Part shown: one piece after another, positions 29,946 to 38,750 of the stretch
How positions within the stretch are numbered: position 1 is the first letter of the stretch
Layout: the number at the start of each line of letters is the position of its first letter
Assembly (NCBI GenBank): GCA_902623175.1
Contig: CACNSR010000009.1
Coordinates: 1-64,000, forward strand
DNA: 64,000 bases
Reading direction: 5' to 3'
Source of the DNA: Halieaceae bacterium
GTDB taxonomy: Bacteria > Pseudomonadota > Gammaproteobacteria > Pseudomonadales > Halieaceae
Notes under the pieces: generated by a model
Told to the model about the DNA's origin: nothing
The model's database searches: none
The model's input: the letters and a program-made list of their open reading frames with translations, nothing else
Position numbers and translations under genes: made by a program

Positions 29946-31880
29946 ATGAATCGAAAACAAATATTTATTGCCGCTTTAGTGCTGATCTTTCTAGCTGTGC
30001 CCAAGGAAAAAGCCGTGGCTGGCAGCGAGTTCGAGGAACGTGCAGAAGCACAAACGTCAGCTCAGGTGGCAAAGCATACGACAACCTCCATATTCTCGTA
30101 CTTACTTAACGCAATCCTAGCGATCCGCCAAAACGAGGCAGTGCCAGTCGAGCCAAAATATGCACTCATATTTTCCGTAGGCGCAGGCGGGAAGATAGTT
30201 GACGCAGAATCAGGATTCGAGTGTGCATCACAATGCGAAATCCAGCCTAGCGACGTTTTACGGGCATCATATGAAGTGGTCCCAGACAAAAACTACCAAT
30301 TCGCGGGGTGGTCGGGTGACGTTTGCAATACCCCGAACACTTACGCTAATCCGCGGTGTGACGTTTCCGTAAATTGGAAACAGCTTGGTATGGAACGTCA
30401 ACTGCATATCAGAGCTCAGTTCGCGCGCTTAGCAGACGTCGACGCAGCAGAAAGCACTAGGGAATTTGAAGTATCGAGTTATGGATTCGGTGCTTTCTTT
30501 TCCGACGAAATGCCACCCGTCACATGCTACCCCACATTGGATACTTGCTCGGAAGGTAATCAAGCTGTTTGGCACCAACCACATAATTATGCGGCGGGAG
30601 ATTTCAATTCTGACGGCTTTCAAGACTTGGTGATAATGCCCTTTAGCAATGCAGGCTACGTGCGTAGTTTGAAAGTTCGGCCCACAATTTTTCTCAATGA
30701 TAACGAAGGAGGACTATATCGATCTGACAGCATTTTTGAAGGTGGTTTAGCCGCTGGCATGCAGTTTGGTTATCGGGTAGCAGTAGAGGACTTTAATGGC
30801 GATGGTCGTGATGACTTTGTAGTCGGAGCAATGGGGACGATCTCAAGGGAGCCACACAACTACATGGAATTTGTGCCAGAGAGGTACCTAATATATCTCA
30901 GCGGTGAGGACGGCAAACTTTACGATGGTAGCAATCTCATCGAGGGCCAAGAGAATGGAGCTGTAATGCCTGGCATGAGCTTCGCTCACGACTTGGCGAC
31001 TGGCGATATAGATGGTGACGGGGATGTGGACATATGGATGGCCGGAAAATTATTTGAAAATAATGGACTGGGAGCCTTCGCCATTCAGATGACGTCGCGG
31101 GATATAGATGGATTACCTGACTGGGCCATGTCCTCCCTCATAGCTGATTTTGACGGCGATGGCATTGGAGACCTTGTTCATGCTGAGGCGAATCCAAACG
31201 CAAAGGCCTGGCTTTATTTGAGTCAAGGTGAGCCTAATCTGTCGCGAAGGCAACGCTCTCTTTTGCCGGTTGGACGCTTTGGATTTGAAAATACGAAGCA
31301 CAATCACATGGATGCGTCAGATTTGGACGGTGACGGCGATCAAGACATCGTGATTGGTCAAACTCGAGCCCAGCCTTACTATGAAGGGCGGGAGCTTCAG
31401 ATACTAATGAATGACGGGGACGGTAATTTCATAGATGAGACGAGCGCTCGACTAGGAGACCAAAGTTCATACAGCACTGGAGAGGCATTTAACCAAGGTG
31501 AGGGCGCGGTTCACCTTTTGGATGTAAATGCAGACGGCTTCATCGATATTTTCGACCGCCGCGGAGACGCGTATCACCCGGAAACGGCTCCGCCTTCTGC
31601 AGGCGCCTCAATTTGGCTAAATGATGGAACCGGTCACTTCGTGGATGTTCCACCAACCGTTTTTCCCGTGGTAGAGCCACGTGACCTAGCACCGCAACTT
31701 TCCAAAAATTTCACAAGTTGGTTGAAAGACTCGACGCCAATAGATATTGACAATAACGGCGCGGTTGATGTCGTAAGTTATGTAGTTACGAATCCACACC
31801 CAAGTAAGCGTTATAGCGAGTCAAACTTGTACTTACTGACCGCAAAAAGACTCTTAGATTCAAGCGACTACGAAAACTGA
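29946..31880 (+). CDS. Secreted FG-GAP/VCBS repeat protein
   Basis: A 644-residue exported protein. The signal peptide runs KQIFIAALVLIFLAVPKEKA, cleaved near AVA-GS. A region around residues 60-150 has paired cysteines (FECASQCEIQ) and WSGDVCNTP, similar to the short bacterial repeat domain found before FG-GAP blades. Seven FG-GAP-type calcium-binding repeats follow, e.g. DFNSDGFQDLVI, DFNGDGRDDFVV, DIDGDGDVDIW, DFDGDGIGDLV, DLDGDGDQDIVI, DVNADGFIDIF and DIDNNGAVDVV, enough for a beta-propeller. Role probably surface binding; partner unknown. A GTG 9 bp upstream is an alternative start. Confidence 0.85.
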   Translation: MNRKQIFIAALVLIFLAVPKEKAVAGSEFEERAEAQTSAQVAKHTTTSIFSYLLNAILAIRQNEAVPVEPKYALIFSVGAGGKIVDAESGFECASQCEIQPSDVLRASYEVVPDKNYQFAGWSGDVCNTPNTYANPRCDVSVNWKQLGMERQLHIRAQFARLADVDAAESTREFEVSSYGFGAFFSDEMPPVTCYPTLDTCSEGNQAVWHQPHNYAAGDFNSDGFQDLVIMPFSNAGYVRSLKVRPTIFLNDNEGGLYRSDSIFEGGLAAGMQFGYRVAVEDFNGDGRDDFVVGAMGTISREPHNYMEFVPERYLIYLSGEDGKLYDGSNLIEGQENGAVMPGMSFAHDLATGDIDGDGDVDIWMAGKLFENNGLGAFAIQMTSRDIDGLPDWAMSSLIADFDGDGIGDLVHAEANPNAKAWLYLSQGEPNLSRRQRSLLPVGRFGFENTKHNHMDASDLDGDGDQDIVIGQTRAQPYYEGRELQILMNDGDGNFIDETSARLGDQSSYSTGEAFNQGEGAVHLLDVNADGFIDIFDRRGDAYHPETAPPSAGASIWLNDGTGHFVDVPPTVFPVVEPRDLAPQLSKNFTSWLKDSTPIDIDNNGAVDVVSYVVTNPHPSKRYSESNLYLLTAKRLLDSSDYEN

Positions 31881-31938
31881 AGCCTACCCATCAGCTGATT
31901 ACATTACGGATCAGTTTGTCACTTATTTGTCATTAGGA

Positions 31939-32004
31939 CACCCCACCCACCCTGGGGTGCCAACCGCCGCTGTGATTGTTATGTTTACCGCCCAGATACA
32001 TAAG
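31939..32004 (+). repeat. Hairpin and A repeat copy 7
   Basis: A CACCCC/GGGGTG hairpin with a 9-base loop (31939-31959) precedes the A repeat 31958-32004 (CCAACCGCCGCTGTGATTG, TTTACCGCCCAGATACAT). Tandem TTGTCA boxes stand just upstream at 31916-31934. Confidence 0.85.
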
Positions 32005-32127
32005 TGGGTCAAATATGGAGTCCCGCGGCGGTCGGTCCGAAAAGTCTCACGATTGCTGACCTAGAAAGATTCGAAGCTTGATGTGATACTGCCTTGATAC
32101 CCTATAAAGGAGAAATTGCGGACGAAA

Positions 32128-32391
32128 ATGGGGACTTTGGATCCAACTCGTAAATCAGCAATCATCTCGCACATGAATGAAGATCATGCGGACGCTTGCT
32201 TACTTTATGTGAGGCACTTCGCCGACAAGCAGCAGGCCATGAATGCAGAGATGATTGATGTCTCAATGTCCCAGATTACTCTTAGAGTGGAAGGGGAAGA
32301 TTTGACAATAGATTTCCCAAGAGTCGCACAAGGCGAGGACGATATTCGATCGGTGCTTGTGGAAATGGTTAGACTAGCTAAAGGACGCTGA
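32128..32391 (+). CDS. DUF2470 domain protein
   Basis: A small protein of about 87 residues that consists of a DUF2470 domain, usually the C-terminal part of haem-utilisation or flavin-reductase-like proteins (HugZ type). The motif SHMNEDHADACLLYVRHF is characteristic. As a lone domain it has no known activity. AAGGAGA at 32107 is close to a TTG at 32116 and 15 bp from the ATG at 32128, so the start is uncertain by four residues. It is followed 3 bp later by a lipoprotein gene. Confidence 0.75.
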   Translation: MGTLDPTRKSAIISHMNEDHADACLLYVRHFADKQQAMNAEMIDVSMSQITLRVEGEDLTIDFPRVAQGEDDIRSVLVEMVRLAKGR

Positions 32392-32393
32392 GA

Positions 32394-32699
32394 ATGCTTT
32401 TGACAGTGAGTCACTCATCTAAATCTCGAAACCCTTTTGAGACATGCCGTCGTCGGGTTTTAAACTGCCTGACCGCGCTGATAGCATCAACCAGCTTAGG
32501 TTGCGTTAATGACGACACAACTGACTTGAGCACTGGACGGTTAGCTAAACAGTGTGAAGTAGAGAATAACCGCAGGGCCAATGAGTTTTATAAAAAAGCA
32601 GCTGGAAATTACGCCGCGACTATGAAGGCTGGGGCGGCGTTAAATATCCATACTGGATGCAGTATCGACCCGGCTTACAGTTGGAATTCACCATATTAA
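32394..32699 (+). CDS. Small putative lipoprotein
   Basis: A 101-residue frame starting 3 bp after the DUF2470 stop. LNCLTALIASTSLGC gives a hydrophobic stretch and lipobox, with the lipid-modified cysteine near residue 37. The long basic N-terminus (CRRRVL) is unusual, and the real start may be internal, though no later Met precedes the lipobox. The mature 64 residues (VNDDTTDLSTGRLAKQCE) have no family I know. Confidence 0.5.
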   Translation: MLLTVSHSSKSRNPFETCRRRVLNCLTALIASTSLGCVNDDTTDLSTGRLAKQCEVENNRRANEFYKKAAGNYAATMKAGAALNIHTGCSIDPAYSWNSPY

Positions 32700-32837
32700 A
32701 ATTATAAAAACAGTAATGCTGTATGTTTGTGACACCAATGCCACGGATAGACTAGTATTGCGATGGCGCTAGGCGCCCTTAATTTCAACTCTTTCGAGCG
32801 AGACAGTTAGGCGATTAAGTAAGGAGGCGCAGACACA

Positions 32838-33191
32838 GTGAAGGTTAACTTAAGTTTGAAAGATTCGCATGTAATGATCATAGAGAGTCTGAAAGAGAAG
32901 CATTCAATTGCTTCGAGCGAAGAAATTGTATGTCGCTACGTCAGCTCGGCACTTAGACATGGAGATTTAGAATCAATATTTGGTACGCCAAGAGAGCAGT
33001 GCGGTGCTGGCTGCTTTGACGCCGAGCCCAGGTTCGAGATTCATGTTGAAGATGCCGACTACGAGAGTTTGGGTAAAATATATCAAGATTACGCCTTTCA
33101 ACCATATGTGACCAAAGACGAGGAAATTAGCAAAACAATTAGGTGTGTCTTGAATTTTGTTGAGGAAGAGCCAGATTCGATTCTAATCTGA
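32838..33191 (+). CDS. Hypothetical protein
   Basis: A 117-residue soluble protein starting with GTG at 32838, placed 10 bp after a perfect AAGGAGG ribosome site (32821-32827); that site is the main argument for the gene. The N-terminal LSLKDSHVMIIESLKEKHS could be a helix-turn-helix-like or ribbon-helix-helix start, but I see no firm match. A CGAGC motif (EQCGAGCFDAEP) lies mid-protein. Function unknown. Confidence 0.6.
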   Translation: MKVNLSLKDSHVMIIESLKEKHSIASSEEIVCRYVSSALRHGDLESIFGTPREQCGAGCFDAEPRFEIHVEDADYESLGKIYQDYAFQPYVTKDEEISKTIRCVLNFVEEEPDSILI

Positions 33192-33204
33192 AGGCCAAAT
33201 TGCC

Positions 33205-33256
33205 AGCTAACATTCATTGCCATTGTAATTGTAGTGATTACCGACCAGAAGACAGG
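33205..33256 (+). repeat. A repeat, copy 8 (diverged, with small insertion)
   Basis: AGCTAAC and CATTGCCATTGTAATTGT, then GTGATTACCGACCAGAAGACAGG. It fits the A repeat with a few extra bases after the first block. A short GGC/GCC stem lies directly before it. Confidence 0.6.
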
Positions 33257-33348
33257 GAGTGGATCTTTACTCGGCGAAGTCAAAACCTCTGCGGTGCGCC
33301 CTGCCGGCTCATCAACAGCCTTTTTCCTTGAAAGTCTCCTTCCCTACC

Positions 33349-34698
33349 CTATATTCCAGCCCCTATTCTGATCGGTGAGCCATCAAAAAAACGATCGAGG
33401 CGAAACTCTCCCAAGTCAATAGTTGGCTTATTTTGAATTAGCTTGCTAATCACACTTCCAGCGCCTGGCCCGATCCCAAAGCCATGGCCACTGAATCCAG
33501 TAGACAGATAAAACCCAGGAATTTTATCAATGTGTGAGATCACTGGAACGACGTCGGGCGTTGTTTCAACCATGCCAGCCCATGACTCTACGATATTCGC
33601 ATTTCTTAATTCTGGATAAACCTCGCCTAGTTTTTTTTGTATTTGGGCAATGGTCTTTTTATTCGGCTTGGGATTTAAAACTCTGTTCATTTCAAAAGGA
33701 GACTTCTTGTCGAGATCCCAGTGTTTTGGTGCGGCAAGTTCATCAAAAAAATCAGCTCCTATGGATAACTTCAGCACACTGAACTCGTTGATTAAGGCAC
33801 GAAGATATTTTTTTGAGTACTTCAGAGATGAAGGCGTTATCGCATGATCAAACGTAGAGCCGTGAGCAACGGTATAGCCGCCATCATTTCGCTTTCTGAT
33901 ACTTAGTTGTCTATCAAAGATGGCGCCATTTATTTTTGTTTCTACTGCATTTGTTCTTGCCACTGTCCCTCTCACTTTCAATTGAGGAACGCTGATACCA
34001 AGAGATCCGCAAAAATACGACGACCACGCTCCCGCAGCACAGAGAGCCGTTGAAGTAGAGATAGCACCTTTTTCTGTTATTACTCTAGACAGCCGGCCAC
34101 CTGACGTTTCTATACCCCTCACGGAACAGCCGGAAATGATACTGGCTCCCAAGTCTTCAGCAGCCTTAGCAATTGCAAGGGTTGCTTTTTGAGGTTCTGC
34201 TCTCCCATCAGTTCTAGTTAGGATTCCTCCGACCCACTTGTTGGCTGCTAGACCAACCTCATTTCGGAGCCCTTCTTGATCAAGAAGCTCCGTTGGAATA
34301 TCGTACTTTTTTGCCAAATCCAGCCATGCATTAAAACTTTGTAACTCCTTTTCGTCATTGGCTGTAAATAAGCAGCCGCCCTCTTTGTAGCCCGTATCTA
34401 TATCTGTCTCGGATGAGAAGTATCTCCATATCCTCTGGCTTTCCGCGACCATTGGGATTTCCCTTTCGTCCCGACCTTGTATACGAACGAAGCCCCAATT
34501 TCTTCCAGATTGTTCTCCTGAGATATAGCCTTTTTCACATAAACATACTTTGATGCCTTCTTTCGCTAGAAAGTAGGCCGTAGACACGCCAATAATCCCG
34601 CCGCCTATGATTACGACATCAGCTGCCTTGGGAGCATTTATTGGAGACTGGAAATCTCCACTCCACGTTGAGCTTACATTTTGACCCATTGGTGTCAT
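33349..34698 (-). CDS. FAD-dependent oxidoreductase (DAO family)
   Basis: A flavoprotein of 449 residues from the ATG at 34698, chosen because GGAGAG stands just upstream; the frame continues to 34785 with cysteine/tryptophan-rich residues that look non-coding. The Rossmann motif VIIGGGIIGVSTAYFLAKEG binds FAD and a Glu follows in CLCEKGYISGEQSGRNWGF. The C-terminal GFYLSTGFSGHGFGIGPGAG closes the FAD site, as in glycine/sarcosine and D-amino-acid oxidases. It probably oxidises an amino acid or amine; substrate unknown. It is alone in its module. Confidence 0.85.
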   Translation of the reverse strand: MTPMGQNVSSTWSGDFQSPINAPKAADVVIIGGGIIGVSTAYFLAKEGIKVCLCEKGYISGEQSGRNWGFVRIQGRDEREIPMVAESQRIWRYFSSETDIDTGYKEGGCLFTANDEKELQSFNAWLDLAKKYDIPTELLDQEGLRNEVGLAANKWVGGILTRTDGRAEPQKATLAIAKAAEDLGASIISGCSVRGIETSGGRLSRVITEKGAISTSTALCAAGAWSSYFCGSLGISVPQLKVRGTVARTNAVETKINGAIFDRQLSIRKRNDGGYTVAHGSTFDHAITPSSLKYSKKYLRALINEFSVLKLSIGADFFDELAAPKHWDLDKKSPFEMNRVLNPKPNKKTIAQIQKKLGEVYPELRNANIVESWAGMVETTPDVVPVISHIDKIPGFYLSTGFSGHGFGIGPGAGSVISKLIQNKPTIDLGEFRLDRFFDGSPIRIGAGI

Positions 34699-34823
34699 AC
34701 GTCTCTCCGATCGACAATTTGGATGTTGACAGGGCAAACAGGCGTTAACATCAACCGCCTCTGACCACCAACTCCAACCCCACACCTGTCATATTCAGAA
34801 GCTTCATGCGTTGAGCGTACCTG

Positions 34824-34870
34824 GGACGACTGCAATTGTGACTGCGATGGTTGCTGCCCAGATACACTAG
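34824..34870 (+). repeat. A repeat, copy 9
   Basis: GGACGACTGCAATTGTGACT, GCGATGGTTGCTGCC, CAGATACACTAG. The first block is changed; the second half and spacing agree with the consensus. Confidence 0.7.
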
Positions 34871-35062
34871 ACACACTCGCGTATGTCTCGTGCGCAGTTT
34901 TGCTGCGCTGTACGGTTGAGTTTCGGATCAGGCTGAAGCGCGCTTGTCACTGTTACACACTGCCAGCACATCTGCCAAGAGAGTAGATTGTGCGGTGGAG
35001 CACGAGTTACGATTAATCATCTTGCCGATCGTTGCCGTGATTACTTTTATCAGGAGTTTCAA

Positions 35063-35497
35063 ATGAAGCATTTATTTATCGCAGTACTTACTATCTGTTT
35101 TGTCAGCCTTGCATTTGCTGACGGACATGGGACCCATTTGTCTTTTGCACCGCGCCAAGATAATTCTCAAATGACGGTGACGTCAGTAAATTTGACTCCG
35201 GGCGGTGGCACTATCACCGCAACAGGTGAGATGGGAGAGTACGGCCGTGTATATACAACTTACAAATTAACGGCTGATCCCAGTGGCATGTCAGGGTCAG
35301 TATTAGGTGAGGGTCGAGGGGCTCTACAAGATGGAAATTTTGTCTCAGGCTCCGGACCTGGAGCTTACTACCGCGATGGGACTAAGTTCACGATGCACAT
35401 TTTCTTTAAAATCAGTGATGGCACTCAGAACCTAGACAAAATTGTATTCGATGCCTTCACAGGGGAATTAACTCACGATGTGTATGTCGTAAAGTGA
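35063..35497 (+). CDS. Secreted protein of unknown function
   Basis: A 144-residue protein with a clear signal peptide (LFIAVLTICFVSLAFA, cleaved before DGHGTH). CAGGAG at 35051-35056 sets the ATG at 35063. The mature protein is beta-rich with repeated GTI/GEM/GSV strands (GGGTITATGEMGEYGRVYTT), like a small beta-barrel; DUF3224-like or allene-oxide-cyclase-like folds are possible, but I do not assign one. Single gene in its module. Confidence 0.65.
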   Translation: MKHLFIAVLTICFVSLAFADGHGTHLSFAPRQDNSQMTVTSVNLTPGGGTITATGEMGEYGRVYTTYKLTADPSGMSGSVLGEGRGALQDGNFVSGSGPGAYYRDGTKFTMHIFFKISDGTQNLDKIVFDAFTGELTHDVYVVK

Positions 35498-35576
35498 ACC
35501 TCGATCACCCAGACAATATAGCTGTGGATCTTTGTATAAGTCTATTTTTAATCTCTGAACCGAGCAAGTCGTGACA

Positions 35577-35632
35577 GCCCCTGAGGTGGGCAAATTGCCG
35601 TTGTGATTGCGATGGTAACCGTCCAGAACCAG
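35577..35632 (+). repeat. Hairpin and A repeat copy 10
   Basis: A GCCC/GGGC hairpin (35577-35590) followed by CAAATTGCCGTTGTGATTGC, GATGGTAACCGTCCAGAA. The next 155 bp, up to the tRNA-Leu fragment at 35789, hold no gene, so this module looks empty. Confidence 0.75.
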
Positions 35633-35788
35633 TCGCTAACGCGAGCGGAGCGCGAAGATGACGCAACTGAACGATGGGCCTATGACTCTGGAGGTTTGTC
35701 AGCGACGGCTATTTGCCCTTGGCCAGCATTGTTGTTAGAGCCGTTTATTGCTTTGCAAACTCGAGCAGCACCTTCAGGGTGTTATTAA

Positions 35789-36036
35789 TGGTGCCCGGGG
35801 CCGGGCTTGACCCGGCACGACCTCAACAGTCGGCGGATTTTAAGTTCCCTTCACTACGACAGAACACAACATATACCGCCCAAACACAAGTCAAACGCCC
35901 TCACCTACTCGGTTAAGTCGCTTCTACATGGAGTTACTTTGACTTACGAGAGTCAGCAGAGTGTGAGCGAAATAACCTTCCTCGGAGGGGGCTAAATGCC
36001 GTTGTGATTGTAATGGTTACACCCCGCATACATCAG
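35789..36036 (+). repeat. Partial tRNA-Leu copy L4, arm region, hairpin and A repeat copy 11
   Basis: 35789-35850 keeps the full 3' end TGGTGCCCGGGGCCGG, the T-arm and GGATTTTAAGTTCCC. The arm region follows (ACTACGACAGAACACAAC, CACAAGTCAAACGCCCTC, TTGACTTACGAGAGTCAGC). Hairpin CCTTCC-TC-GGAGGG lies at 35977-35990. The A repeat, 35990-36036, reads GGCTAAATGCCGTTGTG, ATTGTAATGGTTAC. Confidence 0.9.
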
Positions 36037-36069
36037 GCGACAAACAACAATTCTATCTCGCCTACCATC

Positions 36070-36537
36070 TCATCTAACAACAGTCTGGGAGGTGCCAGCA
36101 CCACCAACAAGCGGCGACCAATGCGCGGCTCGAATCTTCCACTCCCCATCCTCTTTAACGAACACTTGCGTAACTCTAGTTCGGTAATCGGGTACCTTTG
36201 CGGAGCCTTGTGGTTGCATGACAGCCTCTTGATAATAATGAGCCACCGCAGCTTGGCCTTCTACGATCACCGTAATATCAACATGTTTAATGTTTCCGGA
36301 AAAGGAAACAAAAGTATTGTCAGTAGTATTCCGAGAAATTTCATTTAGAAGTCCTCCGCTTGAGAAAAACTCCTTAGACCCTTTTTTTGAAATCCGCATG
36401 GGGTCTTGCTTCAACTCTTGGTTGGTGAATTGAATGTTGTCTAGTAGGACCTGTTTGATCTCAGAAACGGTATCTGCACGAACGCTCGCTGATACTCCGA
36501 CAAAAATAAACCCGAGCGCTTTAATAAACTTGGACAT
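36070..36537 (-). CDS. Secreted NTF2-like (DUF4440/SnoaL-type) protein
   Basis: A 155-residue protein with a signal peptide (KFIKALGFIFVGVSASVRA, cleaved before DT). The mature part follows the NTF2-like pattern: an N-terminal helix pair, then strands DITVIVEGQAAVAHYY and TQVFVKEDGEWKIRAAHWSP, the last being the typical W-K-I-x-x-x-H-x-S end of DUF4440. Many such proteins are small binding proteins or cyclases; no catalytic role can be assigned. GGAGGATC-like sequence precedes the ATG. Confidence 0.7.
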   Translation of the reverse strand: MSKFIKALGFIFVGVSASVRADTVSEIKQVLLDNIQFTNQELKQDPMRISKKGSKEFFSSGGLLNEISRNTTDNTFVSFSGNIKHVDITVIVEGQAAVAHYYQEAVMQPQGSAKVPDYRTRVTQVFVKEDGEWKIRAAHWSPLVGGAGTSQTVVR

Positions 36538-36631
36538 TGATCCTCCCTAAAGTGATCTTGATGTATAACCACGACTGTAATACGAAGTTGCGATGTGGCG
36601 CCAGTTCTATCCTCTGGTGCTGAACGCAGGA

Positions 36632-36668
36632 CTATCTCAATGTGAGAGGTCATATCAGGTCAAAAGTA
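36632..36668 (+). repeat. Repeat C, copy 1
   Basis: CTATCTCAATGTGAGAGGTC and ATATCAGGTCAAAAGTAAG. CTCA-ATG-TGAG is a small dyad. The string recurs at 40622, 45991 and 48653. Here it lies between two divergently placed cargo genes, with no A repeat beside it. Confidence 0.7.
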
Positions 36669-36766
36669 AGAGGCGACAAATATCGCTTTGGATCGGGGCT
36701 GGCGGCAATCAATTAATCAAACTAAGGTACCCGTTGAACTCAGCGCGATTATATTTTGGAGGAAAG

Positions 36767-37129
36767 ATGAGAAAGATTGTTTTTATTATCAGCCTACTGG
36801 CTACTGCATCCGCTAACGCATCGACGATGCTCCTGTGGTCATGCAATTTACTGGAGGGGCACACCATTGAAGAGGTCAAAACCATAAATTCAGCATGGGT
36901 AAAAGCAGTTAACGAGTTGTCTGAATATAAAGTGGAGAGCTTCGTACTTGAATCCATTGCTTCGCCGGATATGGCGGCGTTCCGATATATAGACGTGTTC
37001 GAAAACCCGATTCACTGGGGACAAATTCGATCGAAGATAGAGGGTGGCGCGTTGGACGCTTTTGAGGAGCAATTTAATGAGGCAAGCAAATGTGGCGAGG
37101 CGAGTTTGTATGAAGCTTCAGAAAGTTGA
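36767..37129 (+). CDS. Secreted small alpha/beta protein
   Basis: A 120-residue protein; GGAGGAAAG directly before the ATG fixes the start. Signal peptide RKIVFIISLLATASANA, cleaved before STM. The mature part starts MLLWSCNLLEGHTIEEV and ends with a second cysteine in NEASKCGEAS. Its layout (strand with W/C, helix with W, strand with D/F, helix with W, C near the end) resembles one half of the lipoprotein at 46301, so the two may be relatives. Family unknown. Confidence 0.65.
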   Translation: MRKIVFIISLLATASANASTMLLWSCNLLEGHTIEEVKTINSAWVKAVNELSEYKVESFVLESIASPDMAAFRYIDVFENPIHWGQIRSKIEGGALDAFEEQFNEASKCGEASLYEASES

Positions 37130-37232
37130 CTGCAGCAAAATAGTCTATTTTTCCTTTAATAGATTGTATTGACGGCTTCTGAGAGTGGTTATGGCTTCGG
37201 GCCAAAGCTTGGACGCTAGGAGGGGAATCAGG

Positions 37233-37571
37233 ATGCTAGACAGAAGGGTTTTAGCGGTTTTCGCGATCGTACCTACTTTATCGGCCTGCGCTACGACCGA
37301 GGGATTTTCATTTGAGAATATTTACGACGACGTTGTTGCGCTACTAACTGATGATTCAGACGTCTCAGTAACTGACGGTTCAGACGAGCCTGTAAATTTA
37401 GAAGAGGATCCTGCGCCGGAAGTCATACCAGGAGATGACGAACCTGCACGTTGGCTGATTAAGAAAGGTTGCAGCTTGGACTCTGTTACTGTCGATGCCG
37501 AGGGTACACGCACTTGGAAAATGCGCTGTCCCAATAGCAGATGGGTCACGCTGATGGACAATAGCCTTTAA
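37233..37571 (+). CDS. Putative lipoprotein of unknown function
   Basis: A 112-residue protein from the ATG at 37233, which follows AGGAGGGG by about 8 bp. LDRRVLAVFAIVPTLSAC is a lipoprotein signal with the lipid cysteine at residue 19. An acidic linker (VSVTDGSDEPVNLEEDPAPE) leads to a small C-terminal domain with two cysteines (KKGCSLDSV and MRCPNSRW). Not a family I recognise. Confidence 0.6.
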   Translation: MLDRRVLAVFAIVPTLSACATTEGFSFENIYDDVVALLTDDSDVSVTDGSDEPVNLEEDPAPEVIPGDDEPARWLIKKGCSLDSVTVDAEGTRTWKMRCPNSRWVTLMDNSL

Positions 37572-37645
37572 TGTTGAGTGGGCTGCTGCGCTCTTGGTAA
37601 AACAAAAAAATAGCGAGTAGTGGTGTAGTCACCATCATAGACAAG

Positions 37646-37741
37646 TGGTGCCCGGGGCCGGACTTGAAACGGCGCGGCCTGAATGTAGGACGGGGGCTAA
37701 CTAAATTTGTGACGGCAATGGTTACCGCGCAGCGACATTAG
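37646..37741 (+). repeat. Truncated tRNA-Leu copy L5 fused to A repeat copy 12
   Basis: 37646-37682 is the tRNA-Leu 3' end (TGGTGCCCGGGGCCGGAC, TTGAAACGGCGCGGCC). It stops inside the variable region, and after only about 12 bases the A repeat begins (37695-37741, GGCTAACTAAATTTGTGACG, GGTTACCGCGCAGCG). The arm region and hairpin found in the other tRNA-bearing copies are absent, so a deletion has joined the two ends. Confidence 0.8.
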
Positions 37742-37820
37742 CGAATGCGCAAAATACGCCCACTCCTTCTTGACCGTAATCAAGACCTAGAGTGAATAGG
37801 TTTTTTTTATCAAACGGCCT

Positions 37821-38549
37821 TCAGAGTGGAGCCCTTGGCTTTTGAAAAATAAGCACATGTTGCTGCGGCAGGTAGCTTTCCGTCCTGACCCAGTCGAGGC
37901 CAATGGCCGCCATTTCTTGCTTCACCTGCACCTCACTCATCTTGTGCAGCCGCTTGATGGGTACGCGTGGGTCTTCTGCTCGGTACTCTACGAGCACAAG
38001 TTGTCCGCCTGGTTTCAAGGACTCTTTCAGACGCTCGCCCATCTCTCGGGGAAACGAAAACTCGTGGTAAGCGTCTATGATGAAAGCTAGGTCAATCTGA
38101 TTGTCGGGTAGCTTGGGGTCATCCACCTCGCCTAGAACGGTCTCTACGTTGGCTACATTTTCCTGAGCTTTCCGCCGCGCTATGCGGGCCAACATCTCGG
38201 GTTGAATATCAACCGAAAACACCTTCCCCCGACTTACCCGCTGTGCGACAGGAAATGTGAAGTAACCCGTGCCGGCGCCAATGTCTGCGACCACAGAATC
38301 TTCTGACAGACTGAGTTCGGCGATCAAAAGATCTGTGCGCTCCTGACGCTCCCGCTCTGGCCGGTCCAGCCAACCAGCGCCCAAGTGACCCATAACATGA
38401 GAAATCTCTCTGCCCATGTAAAATTTGCCTATCCCGTCATGGCTAGGCAGACCAGTGGTGTAGTGAGAATTTTCTGGATCGGCATCCGCTCTGACGCTCG
38501 ATGCCCCAGCGGCCAGGCAGAAGTAAATCATGTACCTTACTATGAGCAT
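37821..38549 (-). CDS. Exported class I SAM-dependent methyltransferase
   Basis: A 242-residue methyltransferase with an N-terminal signal sequence (VRYMIYFCLAAGASSVRA, cleaved before DADPEN). Motif I is VVADIGAGTGYFTFPVA, followed by KVFSVDIQPEMLARI and the motif IV region LAFIIDAYHEFSFP. Methyltransferases with signal peptides are unusual because SAM is cytoplasmic, but this group exists in several proteobacteria. Target unknown. It is alone between junctions at 37646 and 38674. Confidence 0.82.
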   Translation of the reverse strand: MLIVRYMIYFCLAAGASSVRADADPENSHYTTGLPSHDGIGKFYMGREISHVMGHLGAGWLDRPERERQERTDLLIAELSLSEDSVVADIGAGTGYFTFPVAQRVSRGKVFSVDIQPEMLARIARRKAQENVANVETVLGEVDDPKLPDNQIDLAFIIDAYHEFSFPREMGERLKESLKPGGQLVLVEYRAEDPRVPIKRLHKMSEVQVKQEMAAIGLDWVRTESYLPQQHVLIFQKPRAPL

Positions 38550-38673
38550 TCCACATCCAGACTTGACGTTTTATTCCAATAATAGAGAAATCGCACTCTG
38601 AGATGGCGCTGTTCGCATCTTAAATACCAAGGAAGATATTTTCTGCCGTGAAGCCTAGGGGGGGGTGGGAGGC

Positions 38674-38720
38674 GGCTAATCGCCGCTGTAATTGAGATGG
38701 TTACCGCCCAAGCATTTTAT
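38674..38720 (+). repeat. A repeat, copy 13
   Basis: GGCTAATCGCCGCTGTAATT, GAGATGGTTACCGCCCAAGC. A long G-run (38658-38670) precedes it, with GCCT and AGGC flanking as a possible stem. It sits 30 bp past the SDR stop. Confidence 0.8.
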
Positions 38721-38750
38721 TAACAAATCGCTGTTTCCACGGTAACTGAT

